From positions 30,283,136 to 30,347,135 of the forward strand of contig CM038710.1 of the NCBI GenBank assembly GCA_021613375.1: a stretch of DNA of 64,000 nt. The letters run 5' to 3'. Of this stretch, positions 1-36,300 are shown piece after piece (position 1 is the stretch's first letter; every line of letters starts with the position of its first letter). Source of the DNA: Megaleporinus macrocephalus. Lineage: Eukaryota > Chordata > Actinopteri > Characiformes > Anostomidae. The notes below the pieces were generated by a model, which saw only the letters and a program-made list of their open reading frames with translations, was not told the DNA's origin and searched no databases. Position numbers and translations under genes: made by a program.

Positions 1-170
1 TCTGTGATTTTAGCAACGGAAAGTGAGCAGTTTCTGATGTTCCCAGTAGGGCAACAGTGACCGTTGCCCAAGGCTTGTGATGTAAACAGTCAGCAGTGTT
101 TCGAGCGAGGTCTTGCGTTATCTGTCCAGTATGTTTATGTGGTGCTTGAAGCAGGAAGGGTAAATAGTTG

Positions 171-239
171 CAGCTGCACACTGTGTTATATACTATTCAT
201 ACAGACTGTATGAATAGTATATAACACAGTGTGCAGCTG
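171..239. repeat. perfect 69 bp palindrome (34 bp arms, 1 bp centre)
   Basis: The left arm 171-204 and right arm 206-239 are exact reverse complements around a single A at 205. The arms begin CAGCTGCACACTG and end at CATACAG. No flanking target duplication or coding capacity is visible. It could be a fold-back MITE remnant, a recent inverted duplication, or an assembly or library fold-back artefact. Confidence 0.95.
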
Positions 240-479
240 GGGGGAAAAAAACAGCAACAACAACAAAAATAACAACAAAATGAACCAAACGTTTCTTAAC
301 TTTCAATGCAAGTTCATGCAAATTGTTTTGAATGCTTATAGAATAGTTTTATAGATATAACATTCCAACACAGTGTCTATGTAGTACTGTGTGAAAAATG
401 AAAGACCACCCTATATTCATTTTTCAGTTCATTTATTTGTTTATGTCAAAACAACCATCAAGGAGCTGTTTTTGTGACT

Positions 480-770
480 AGATGTAATGTAATGTAACGT
501 AATGTAATTTTTATGAGAGAAACGGTTTAATGGTTTTTATCCAAATCAAACAAAAAAGGTATTCTTAGAATGGGGACGCCCCAGAGGCCAGACCTTAGCA
601 CCATTGACTGTGTTGAGATTATGTGCATGAGAAGGAGAACATGTCTACCACTTCTGAGACTGAACTTTAGAGGTGTGAAGAAATACCTGCACATTCTTTG
701 AAAAACTGAAAGCAAGTTTGATAAAAAAGGAAGCTGTAATTAAGGAGAATGTGGACAAACTATGTACATA
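480..770 (+). mobile_element. decayed Tc1/mariner-like 3' fragment (copy 1)
   Basis: The stretch from about 640 to 760 aligns by eye, in the same orientation, with 20375-20500. Shared words include ACTGAACTTTAGAGG and GAAAGCAAGT. Conceptual translation just upstream gives fragments such as PDLSTIDCVE that resemble the DE-motif end of a Tc1 transposase, with stops. A short ATGTA/ACGTA tandem lies at 483-507. Family assignment is by resemblance only. Confidence 0.5.
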
Positions 771-1026
771 TAATTAGATATTTTATTTAGTCGTCTTTTT
801 CTGTTATTTCAGTTATTTTGTCTGTACATTTCTATTAAATATATGTTTAAATTATGTATTTTCTGGCACTGGAACGACCTAGAAGCATCATAGCTGTGTA
901 TGCGTATAATATCAAATGTAAGTGCACCGCATAGTGAGATAAGGCTGCAGCAGTCTGTGTAGACCTAATGAGAATAAGGGCATCTCGTAACGTTGTATGC
1001 TTTTGTTTGAAGTGCAGCTTTTGTAA

Positions 1027-6495
<5,469 letters not shown>

Positions 6496-8530
6496 CAGCC
6501 AGGTTAACAGCAGGGGGCAGAGAGGTCACAGGGTCAGCGCATGCCATGCTCGGGCTTTCAGAGCGAGGAGGGACCTCAGGAGGGCAGAGAACCAAACAAA
6601 CACCACCAGAACTGTCTGAGGAGCTGGACTAAGCAAAAGATGAGAGAACCCTTGTCCCACATGTTGTGCATGAACAGACGTGAGGAGAAGACCATAGAAC
6701 CAAAACAAACATACACATTGTTCTGATACAGAAATACTTATACTCTAAGCTTATAAGAAGGTTTGATACACATCAGCTGAGGGTATCTGTAAGTCTGCTT
6801 TCATGTCCGTTATGCCCTCTGACCTTCTACACTATGGCCAACTTGTGACAGCAGCAAACTGGTCATGCTCTTTATAAAAACAGTGTTTTCTTTTGAAATA
6901 GTTTTAACCGTTAAGCTCAAACTATTGACATATTCTGTTGGAGGGAAAGTGAAACAGGTCAAAAGCAAAGTTATGTGGCAGAGGTCAGGAAATAAAAGTG
7001 CATAAGGAAACCACATGGGGAATATTGGTTAACTGATTTTGATTCAACTGCGTTCCCCTCATAGAGCGTGTGCAGAAGCACCTTTTTTTTTTTTTTTATG
7101 AACAAGTCCAAAATATCCCACTTCTCTGAGACCCAGCGACAGCCGCACCTCTCTGCTCTCTGTGTAGGCTGTACCGCCATCACAAACTTATTAACCATGT
7201 AAATGCAAAACTGGGAGTTCGTGGGTTTATTTAGTTGCTTTTTTCTAGTATTTATTCATTGGCTTTGTGAAATTGTCCCATTTTAAGTGGACAGCTGAAT
7301 GTGTCTTTTAGAAAGGCAGTCTCCTTCATGTGGACTTGATCCAGATAGTACTTGAGCTTAAACAAACAAGTCTTTCAGATTGGAGCAGGGCAGCCATGGC
7401 TGTCTGCTTCAGCCATGGTGGGAGATGCATTGACAACCACTGTAGCCTTATACTAAAATAAAGAGAGAAAAAAGACTTGAACCTTTTTTTTCATTGGCCT
7501 TATTCACAGTAAGAGCCTTGATTGTATCAAATGAACACCATGGCAATATTACGAACGTCTCAAATGCAGTATCTATACATGTTTTAATTTGCAAACTGAC
7601 AATGTTCATGTTAAATCTCACCTCAGATCTCACCTTTATGTTTACATTAGTGCTTTATTGATTAATTACTCTTTCCCTAAGTACTTTATGTCCTGGAGCG
7701 AATGCTAGCACATTATGGCCTGCAGTCTTTTACTGCTCCACCAAAGCCAACGCTGAGCCACAATAATCAAATCTTAGTGTTACTGGATTTTGGGTAACAT
7801 TTGGACTACCTTGCAAGTCAGAAGATGCTGTATTAGGCGCAGAGCTTTAGGATAAGTTACTTAGTTTTGATATGAAGGACTTCAATGGCTGTACATTAAA
7901 AATTTCTTCCAAAGGTGATGGAACATACATTTGATTAAAGATTGATGAATGTATAAAGAGGTTTTGAGTAATAATGTCTTCCCCCTGTCTAAAATGTTTT
8001 CCATTTGAGCTGCAAAGCTCAGAAACCCTTCTGTGGTGTGTGGCAATTGTACAGGGTTGGGTTTCCTGAAAGCATCTTGCTAAGATGCTTTTGGAAAACT
8101 AGGCCCTGATAAACATTCCTGAGAATAATGAATGTTTGTTTTGTAATTTAAGATTAAATGACATCATTACCTTCCTCCACATCTCTTTGTCATTGCTGTC
8201 AACAGAGAGCCTGTGTATTAGGAGCCTACTGTTTATCAGTATAGTAGGCCAAGTGTCTCCATAACAGACATAATACAGACATAGTAGCCTATTCACAGTA
8301 CAACTGACATCAGCTGTAAGGTTTTTTGTCTATTTATTTATATATTTTTGAGCGTTAAAAGCTGACCATGGACACTTGCATTTAAAATTGCAAAGAAAGT
8401 ATATAATCACGTAGTGAAAACACGTAGTTAAACTAGCCTTGTGTGTTAAAGTTTTAAGGCTTTAAAGCTTGCTGTTGGATGATCTCATTGGAAGACGAAC
8501 CTCTACAACCAACGTCGTTGTTGAAGAAGC
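6496..8530 (+). other. ttc39a 3' UTR and ttc39a-rnf11 spacer
   Basis: No gene is recognised. The first ~500 bp after the TAG are a plausible ttc39a 3' UTR, ending near AATAAA at 6991; a second AATAAA lies at 7457. The remainder is ordinary AT-rich spacer. The genes are in tandem (same strand), so this interval must hold both the ttc39a end and the rnf11 promoter. Confidence 0.6.
6991..6996 (+). promoter_or_regulatory. ttc39a: candidate ttc39a polyadenylation signal AATAAA
   Basis: A canonical hexamer about 500 bp after the stop codon. A second lies at 7457-7462. The choice between them needs transcript data. Confidence 0.4.
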
Positions 8531-8812
8531 TCGTCTGTGATTGGTTGGGAACATGGGGGGCGGGACTTAAGCGCCTGTCTGAAAGGCCGGATCGCCTGTG
8601 AGTCGCCATTGAGAGAGAAAACATTTGATATTGTGGAATTTGTCCACCGAGGGGGAACAACGTTCATCGCACAGAAACGACAGCGCAGTTAAATAGACGT
8701 TTCCCAGGTTTCGTGGAGACAGACAGGCTTTTTTAAAAGGGGAGGCAGCCGTTCTTAGGAGTTGTCGCCGCTCGAGCTGCTAGCGTTACTTTTGCCAGCT
8801 CTTTGTGTCGAC

Positions 8813-8830
8813 ATGGTTTGTTTTTGTTGA
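8813..8830 (+). other. upstream ORF 1 in rnf11 leader (5 codons)
   Basis: ATG GTT TGT TTT TGT TGA. The ATG has A at -3 (GACATGG context), a strong Kozak match. It is relevant only if transcription starts upstream of 8813. Confidence 0.4.
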
Positions 8831-8870
8831 CGGAAGGCTCTCCTAGCTTCAGCTGGGACCCTTTGGGTAG

Positions 8871-8927
8871 ATGTTTAAGCGTCCGATATCGGCCTGTAGT
8901 GACAGTACACGGGTGACAGGAGCGTAG
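8871..8927 (+). other. upstream ORF 2 in rnf11 leader (18 codons)
   Basis: ATG at 8871 (GTAGATGT context) reads MFKRPISACSDSTRVTGA then TAG at 8925-8927, 69 bp before the rnf11 ATG. It may attenuate translation if it lies in the mRNA. Confidence 0.4.
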
Positions 8928-8996
8928 ACGACCGAGATAAGCTAGCTGGTTAATCGGGATCCAAAATCTGAACAGCAAGGTGTTTGGAGAGAGGAG

Positions 8997-28517
<19,521 letters not shown>

Positions 28518-28541
28518 ACTCAGCCTGTGTTAATCCTACCC

Positions 28542-28595
<54 letters not shown>

Positions 28596-29535
28596 CCCCC
28601 AGTCCCTGCCCTTATGTTCTTTTTCAAGGGATTAGCCCTTCTACAGCAAGGGGGCTGGAAGGGGGTAGTAACCCATGGCACCTTGGGACCTGAGATGCTC
28701 CTGGGTTGTCCTGCTGGACAGGGAAACCTGCAGGAGCCACACGAGTGACTGCATCATGTGACTCTCTCTTCAGCATCCCGACAACCCATTCTGCTGCGGC
28801 ACCTCTTACACTGGACGGCATTAAACAGTAGAAAATTGTTGAGAAAAAGAAGAAGACTTTTGGGGAAAATGCAATTTGACTTGTTCTCCCCTCTTTCTCT
28901 GTCTGTAGTGCAGTTGGGAACGGGGCTCTTTATTTCTCTCTGTCTAATATTCTTCTCTCTCATTTCCGTTAAGGGCTCATTTTGTTTTTTCAGCTGAGAT
29001 GAAAATGACTAAATTATAAAACGTGCTTGCACACAATTTACGAATGGTGAAATTTGCACTTCCTCCCAGAGACATCTTTTCCCACTTGTCCGTGCAGGGG
29101 CGTGTGTGACTTGTACAACTCATTCCATTCAGCTCCCAGCCTTAAGTTTTCGCTTTGGGTACCCTGCAACTGCAGCTCTTGCTGTGGTGGGAGACAAGAA
29201 GTAGTATCTTTTAATGGTGGGCATGATCAACATGTCTGAATGCCAGCTAGCCTGAAGCATATCAGTAGTGTTTAGATTTTTTTTTTTTGTTGTTTTTTTA
29301 AATAGGAAGTATCTTGCAATATGCAGTACTGTCTGTAAGAAACTGGAGATTGAGGCTTTTTGTTGTTTTGGCTCTTAAACACCTTAAATTTTTAAAATGT
29401 AACTGATTGTGCGGTTAAAGTGAATACTAACAGCTTTAATTTGAGGTTATGTGTGAACATATCAGTTGAAGCATGTAAGTTGAACTGTTTTTTTTTTTTT
29501 TTTTAATAATATATATATAAAAACACAGTGTCCCC
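28518..29535 (+). other. rnf11: rnf11 proximal 3' UTR
   Basis: Sequence following the TGA, in an exon that vertebrate RNF11 continues as a long 3' UTR. It carries a (CA)n run 26 bp after the stop. No single polyadenylation site can be chosen; AATAAA-type hexamers appear much further downstream (for example about 31196, 31224 and 32913). Confidence 0.55.
28544..28592. repeat. (CA)n microsatellite in rnf11 3' UTR
   Basis: About 24 uninterrupted AC units beginning 26 bp downstream of the rnf11 stop codon, so it should be transcribed on the sense strand as a CA-repeat. Confidence 0.96.
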
Positions 29536-29544
29536 CAGTTGCGG

Positions 29545-30490
29545 GGACCAAAAATCATTGTAGACATTTGGATGCACAGTTGTTTCCTGGCCTGCATGTT
29601 ACTGCATCATTAAGTCGTGTACAAATGAGCTCACAAATCACAGGATTGCTTCTAAATGTGGCATCTGACGTCTCTTGCTGTTCTCCAGAGGCAGTAAAGC
29701 AGACAATCATGAGGCAAAAAAAGAAACGACATATTAAATCACTTAAAACATTGGGTGTGTCAAAATCAACTGTTTGGTACATCATTGAGCAAGAGTACAA
29801 TAGCAAGCTTAGCAGTGACAAAACATCAGCCAGATCACTAAAAACCAAAATAGGGGATGACCAAAGAACAAGTTTTAGTTAAAAGGAAAAAGCTGTTGAT
29901 GGTGTTGTAGACGGGAGAAAGATACATACAGAGCCTGTTTTAAAATGTACACAGAAAACGCCTGCAGGGTTTTGAGACGCTCTCTTATGAACAGATGAGA
30001 TAAAGATTAACCTTGTACCAGAGTGACTGACGTCAGCTGCAGGATGAAGGAATTTGTGAAGTGTACAGAAGCATTTGAACTGCTCAGCTCCAATCAAATG
30101 CCTCAACGCATGTTGGATGGCACCTCGTCTAGAAGTAGAACAGTAACCTGGTAAATACAGTTAACGCAGCTGTGGAATTATTTCAGGACCAAGAAGTTGT
30201 ACGTTGTTGACTGGCCACGTCGGTCACCTGACCTGAACCCTGAGCTGAGCATGCATTTTACTTATTAAGGACAAGACTGACGGCAAAGGGGAAAAAAGGC
30301 AGGAAGTGAAAATTGCTGCAATACAGGCCTGGCAGAGTATCGCCACAGAAAATAGTCAGTGTTTGGTGATTGCTGTGGGGCGCAGATTGCAGGCAGTCGT
30401 ACACTTTTATTTACTGACTATACAGTGTAATTACCTTACACAATTACTTTACAGAAATAGTTTCACTTACTTATGGTACCCTGAAATGTA
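29545..30490 (+). mobile_element. decayed Tc1/mariner-like element downstream of rnf11
   Basis: The + strand encodes an N-terminal helix-turn-helix segment (IKSLKTLGVSKSTVWYIIEQ) at about 29700-29870. Next comes VVDWPRRSPDLNPEL (the D-E core region of DD34E transposases) at about 30195-30245. Last is a C-terminal IQAWQSIATENSQ..RRLQAVV segment at about 30315-30410. Order and spacing fit a Tc1-type transposase of normal size with frameshifts and stops. Terminal repeats are not clear. Confidence 0.78.
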
Positions 30491-33400
30491 GCGAGTGTTT
30501 ACTAAAATATAGCAGCCTATATATGGGTTGTGAAGTTGCATGTTTTGAAGTGAAAATAATTTAATGCGTCGTAGATTAAAGATTCAAATGTGAACAAGAA
30601 TTAAGTATAAAGATTCATACTTTTTGCCCCACATGTTACATTCAGCAAATAAACAATACTAATAGATTAAAATCATTGCTGTGCAAAAACAATTGGCCCT
30701 TCAGAATTTGAACTATACAGTGGAAGGCAAAAAAACCCTTTCAATGTAACAGACACATTTGGAGCATTTCTATTGGTCCATTTGCCATTTATATTTACAC
30801 AGTATAAAGAGCAGCTGCTCAAATGATGTAGAAAATAATAACCAGAAACAATTACTTTTGTTTCCTTCCTTTTTTTTGACATTTCAGTTCACATAAATGA
30901 AACGCTTTATTGAAGTAAATATGTTGGCATTGCTGAGGTTAATGGACTCATGCTTCCTGACTGATAGTGCTTTGTGCTAAAAGTAGAAAAAAAAAAGAAC
31001 ATAGCGGGCAAAGCTAATGGGACGCTAATATACAATTGTATGAACGTTAGCTAGAATGAGCCACATTCGTATTTTGGAACTGTTCTGTGAAAACTCAAGA
31101 CAGTTTTTAGCACCCAGTAAATCAAATACTGCAGTTAACTAGCAGGTCCTGGATGTTCTGTGTGAAGGAAACAATAGAATTAAAACAAACAAACAAAATA
31201 AACTGCTTGGCTACTGTTAATCTGAATAAAACGCTCTTATATAATAATACCTTACCCCTGCTATAATGTTCTAGTGGTAAAGATGGTATATTTCCCAGCA
31301 CTGTTCAATATAAATCTAGTGATCTAGACTGGAGCCAAAATAAGAAAAGTTGCCGTAGCTCTGTTGCTTACAGAACACACTGTACGTCGTGTATAAACAC
31401 AAGTTTTCTGCTTAGGTTTGTTCTGGAGTGATGTTGCTTATGAATGACCTCTATAAAAGGTTTTGAAGCGTTGCAGCTGAGTTCGTACTGCTGCTGCTGC
31501 TGCATTCTGAAATATCTGATGGTCACTCAAACTTATTGTTTCCTTTTGTGTAATTTCTTTCTAATCCTACTTTTATGCCCATTCTGTATTTATTCATAAT
31601 GTCACAGCTTGTTTGTAACCAGAACCAAATCATTTATTTAAAAAGATCACTGGAGTAATGACATGCGTTGCAGCGGTCTTGTTTTGCTAGTCTGGGAACG
31701 GGTGAGCGTTATTTGTTGGTGACCTATTAGTAGATGTGAAAATACATTCTATTGTGTGCATTGAAGGTCGACGTCTAGTGAGATATATTTGCCTTTCTTT
31801 GCGATTAGCAGGAGTGAAGCACATCCTGTTCGTTAATCCTTTTCTCACATATACGCCACAATATGACTTACTGGAAACATATGCATGAGTGTGCACTTAC
31901 CACACCATTAACCTTCTGTCACTTTGATTTGCAGAGGCCCCCCCTCCCCTCCTCCTCCTCCTCCTCCTCCTCCTCCTCCTCCTCCTACCCTTGTTTCATC
32001 TGCAATATTTAAATCACATACAGTAGTTTGGTTGTATTTTTTTTGTTCGTCTAGATTGTTTTGTGACTAATTTTTATGTTAACCATATGTTGTATTTTAA
32101 AGGTTTGTCGAGCATTAACATGCAAATATAGAGACTGTAAATCTGTAAGTACGTATCAAAGTACTTTTCAAAGTAATTGTTTGTGAGGTCAAAGTCAGTT
32201 TGAATTACTTGCACAGCTCCTGCTCAGGCAGCAGGAGAAAACAGCTGTCGTTATGGCCTGCCTCCATACTGTGTCTCCTATTTCTCCTTCTTTTTATTTT
32301 GTTTGGTTTGTTTTTGAAATGAACAAACACGAGGTGTAAAGGTGGCGATGCATGATGAACCGAAACCCAAGTGATATGGACATGCACAGCCGAGAGTTGC
32401 TCTATTTATCTAAAATATCCCTTAGCCTGTGTGTTGGTGGTAGTTCAAAGACAGACCCTTTGTTTATTCTCCCCTCTAATTGAGAGTAAAGCTCAGAAGA
32501 ACTTTGAAAACGTTGCTTCGTTTTTGTCACTCCCCTGTCATCAGTTCTATAAAAGGAAAACGGAGTCATCTTCATGACTAAAGGAAGTGGAAACTTGTTG
32601 CTGGTTTTTGATGCGTTTTTTTCTTTCTTTTTGTTTTTTTGCTCTTGATATTTAATCATGAAGTGGTGACCTGCTCATCTCCCTGTTACCAGCACCATCC
32701 CTAAACCTACCTAAACATGTCAACAAGAAAATTAAACACAGAAGTGGCTGCTATTAAAGTGAAGTTTTTCCAAGTTTCATCTGTGTTTGAACACATTTTT
32801 TTGTGGGTGTGTGGTCATGGTTTCACATATCTGGCCAGCTAAACATAGCCAAGTTTTGTAAAGAATTATATATTTTTTTTCTTTTTAATGGCCGTGCTGC
32901 TTCCATATTAGAGAATAAATATTAACCGGGCATTCTTATAGGGGCATTTCAGCTTGAACTAACAGTTAACATGTTACCTTATGTTGTGTACTGTTCTGCA
33001 GTGCAGCGTTGTCTTTGGGCTTGTTGGTTTGATGGGCTTCATGATTTTGTATCTTGTGGTTTTCTGTTTGTCCAGTGATGTTCTCTCACTACAGTAGCCA
33101 GCATGCGTTGCCCACCCACTAGTAATAAATGAATAATGACTGCTATAATAGCCGGTGATGCAGAGGGTAATAAGCAGACATGATAGCCAGCTAACAAGAC
33201 AAGTAAAAAAATTAAAATAAAAAAAAAAATCTAATAGCTTCTGCCCTCATACATCCACCCCAGTGCTTGCAGTTTTCCAAATTGTTCCTTCCACCCTCAA
33301 GATACATAACTAATAGAAGGTTTTCCAGGTTTTTAAACCAGAAAATCTTGCACTAAAGCTCCTGCGACGCTGCTGTTGGCATGTTTACAACAGATATAGC

Positions 33401-35860
33401 GGTGGTTATGTTTTTCGTTCTTGCTAGAGTGTCTCTTTACATAGACTTGGCACTAGCTTTAGGTCCCGGCTCACCCTGGTGAGATCTACTTTAGGTAGGG
33501 TAACTAAGGCTAGCCAGTTATGTCCCCTCTTTTGCCGCTCTGTACAGCATGGAGGTCTATTGTCTTAGTTGGGCTGTACGGGTTCTTACTGGACTGGCAT
33601 CAGCTTTGCAGAAGCCAGAGAGCCCTCACCTTATCTGTACCATGCTCATGGACATCACTGCCATCACACCCACCAGTGGAACAATCCAACAATGCAATGT
33701 AATGGTGAACTTTCTACAGTGTAGAGAGATACCAGTACATATGTATGTAGACGTGTTAAGTGTGAGACAGTGAGAGTCTCCTGTTTGTGAGTATATATTT
33801 ATATAAATATGCATCTTATATGTACTGCAGGCAAATAATAAATAGTGTCTATGCTCTAAAAGTACAATTTGTCGTCTTTTCCTAGCACAGGGTTGCGTTT
33901 TTCACCTTTAATATAAAAGCTGACCGCTAGCTGTTTCTTCATTTACCCACATGAGACTGTGTTCACAACGTTTACGTTATTGCACTGTGTTTACTTAAGG
34001 TTTAGATATGTCTCCTCATGATGTGGGTCAGCTGATAAACTAAAACCAGTTATGCCCACCATGACCCCACTGTAATAGCGATGGTCTTCCACTAGAGGGA
34101 AATGAGTCATGTTTATCATTTCAAAGAATATTTATAAATATATATAAGTTAATTTACTACAGCTTTTTAGTCCGCTGGTTTTGGGGAGTAGGTGTAAAGA
34201 AAAAGCATAACTATTCACATTAATAATGATGTACTACTGTAGGACAGACTGCGTTTGCAGAGGGACAAGGACAGGACTAAGATCCAGTGGGCCCCAGTTT
34301 GAAAAATGCCCCCCTAAATATTACATTATATACATAGTATATATATTATATGAGGAGCTTTATAATACATGAACAGCCATTTATTAACAATTTGGAATAT
34401 AATGTGTTAAGATAAGATAATGTGATAGGAGTAACTGGTGTATCAATGGTGTTGAATGTAAAACAAATGACAGTTTCTCAAAAAAGTAACATGAGTCATG
34501 ATACAGCGCTTGATATTTATTGTATCTGTAGAACCCACATCATATATTCTAACAAAAAGAGAGAAAATGGTTGAAAATTGAAAATCTAATGCATTTGGAA
34601 CTGAACTTCTCATATAAACTCATTTGATTTTTTTTTTACCCCTTTTGTCACTAGGGTGGTACCCATAAGGGCTGGTCTTCAGTACTTTTAGTTAAGAAAC
34701 ATAATTGTACCATGATTTTTTTCTTGTAGTCTTCTCCGCAGGCTTTTTTCTTTTACTGCTCTTTTTGTTTTACTGTTTATCTTACTGTCTTAAAATGTTA
34801 AAATATGATATAAACACACATTTCCCCTGAAAAAAATAAAATATAATAAAATAAACTGTTGTACGTTTACATTATTTGTATCATTATTAGCATCTTCATA
34901 AACAAAAAGCCGTACCTGCTCAAAGCCTATTTGTCTGATAGTGTACAGTCATATGTAAATGTTTGAGTTCTCCCTAGTCAAATGACATGTTTTGTTGATT
35001 TTCTAAGTGAAAACAAGTTCTACAGAGAACACATCTGCACCTTAGTGCACACTTACTTTTATTCTACATTTATTATATGATTTTAACATTTTAAAGGAAA
35101 AAACTCCAAAGTCACTCAACCCCCTCTCACCCCCACCACCTCCAAATAAATAAAATAGACTTTGTGCCCTAAAATTGGCAAAGCAGTGCAATATTTGTTT
35201 TAATATTTGTAAAGGTGATGTGCTTATTTTCATGTAGAAATTCAACAGAACCTCATTTGACTGTGGGTCTTTAAATAATACATACATATGGAATTTTTAA
35301 ATATCTATGTGATGGCGTCAGCAAGAGGAAATCTGGAACCAAACCTTTTTGTGTAAAACAGTACACAAAACAGGAAGTGCTATTTTGCTGGTTATAGAAC
35401 CTACTGGCAAACTGGCATGTTGTGAGAAATTTCATCTTTCTGCTTGTCATTCTGTGAATGTACACTCAAAAAAGTGTTTCATGTAAAACCACACAAATGC
35501 TAGAACTGGCCTTAGAAGAAAACTGAAACACATAAGGACAATATGATATGGGCCTTTTAAAATTCTGCCTGTACAGATATGACACATGAATTTCACTTGT
35601 GAATAATCACATAATCACGTTGCTGTTTTAAGACTTTGCACTTATGTGGACTTTTCACACGTTATGCACGTTACTCGTTTTCATTCATTCATTTATTCAT
35701 TTTTTTTTACTTTGAATAATTCAATTACACTTTGCACAATGTAGTTTCATGGAGTAATAGATTAAATCACTTGTAATGATGTAAAAAAACATTCAGCATG
35801 TCACAGCTGTGCTTAACATCACATTATAAATGTAATTCTATGCAGTTTCTATGCTTAACA
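30491..35860. other. rnf11 distal 3' region / intergenic
   Basis: No protein-coding exon is recognised. Features include a CTG-type run near 31491-31503, a CCT tract at 31945-31986, and scattered AATAAA hexamers that could end a long rnf11 3' UTR. The rest is AT-rich. Confidence 0.5.
31945..31986. repeat. (CCT)n trinucleotide repeat
   Basis: About 12 CTC/CCT units after a C-rich stretch. Confidence 0.93.
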
Positions 35861-35864
35861 CGAT

Positions 35865-36300
35865 CACATGTTATCAAACATTCATCACATTGGGTCACAT
35901 GTGATCACATATTCTTCACACTCCTCGCTTTGTTACACGTTATCACATATCCTTCGCATTATCCCATATGTGATCACATACTCATCACATTGTCACATGT
36001 AATAACATTTGTAACACTCCTCGCATTGTTACACATGATCACAATTCCTTCACATTATGTCACATGATCACATATCGTCGCTGTCCAATGAAAAACATGT
36101 ATCTACATTTTTGTCAATTTTAAGTTTTCTACATTATCTGATCACGCTACCATTTACATTGTATAGCTTGAAAAAATATTCTGGTTCCATTGACTTACCT
36201 TGAAAGAAAAGTATGTCTCTCCTTTAAAGCTGCAATTTTGGAGACACTTGTTTTTCATTGGATAATATCCTTCACATCATCTCACGTGTTGATTGTAAAC
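35865..36300. repeat. degenerate TCACAT-type minisatellite, interrupted by a MITE
   Basis: Repeated words CACATGTGATCACATA, CACTCCTCGC(T/A)TTGTTACAC and TCCTTC(G/A)CATTAT recur in order. The CTCCTCGC blocks at about 35921 and 36018 are about 97 bp apart. After the MITE at 36079-36262 the array resumes with ATATCCTTCACATCATCTCAC. An 89-codon open frame here is only a translation of the repeat. Confidence 0.8.
36079..36262. mobile_element. MITE copy 1 (about 184 bp, internally deleted)
   Basis: It starts CGCTGTCCAATGAAAAACAT and ends CTTGTTTTTCATTGG, which are inverted repeats of each other. Internal words AGTTTTCTACAT and ATTCTGGTTCCATTGACTTA are shared with the copy at 54837-55077, but a middle part is shorter. 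It is inserted inside the minisatellite, with ATATC on both sides as a possible duplication. Confidence 0.8.

Larger units (their letters stand above)
8531..8996 (+). promoter_or_regulatory. rnf11: rnf11 promoter / 5' UTR region
   Basis: CpG density rises sharply from about 8490 to 9200 against the AT-rich flanks. It contains an inverted CCAAT box (GATTGG, 8539-8544) and a GC box (GGGGGGCGGG, 8555-8564) with no obvious TATA box, typical of a housekeeping CpG promoter. The transcription start is not determinable by eye. Confidence 0.6.

Noticed and set aside
35798..36067. 89-codon open frame
   Set aside because: Translation of the TCACAT-type minisatellite; repeated HVIT-like units with no splice or start context.
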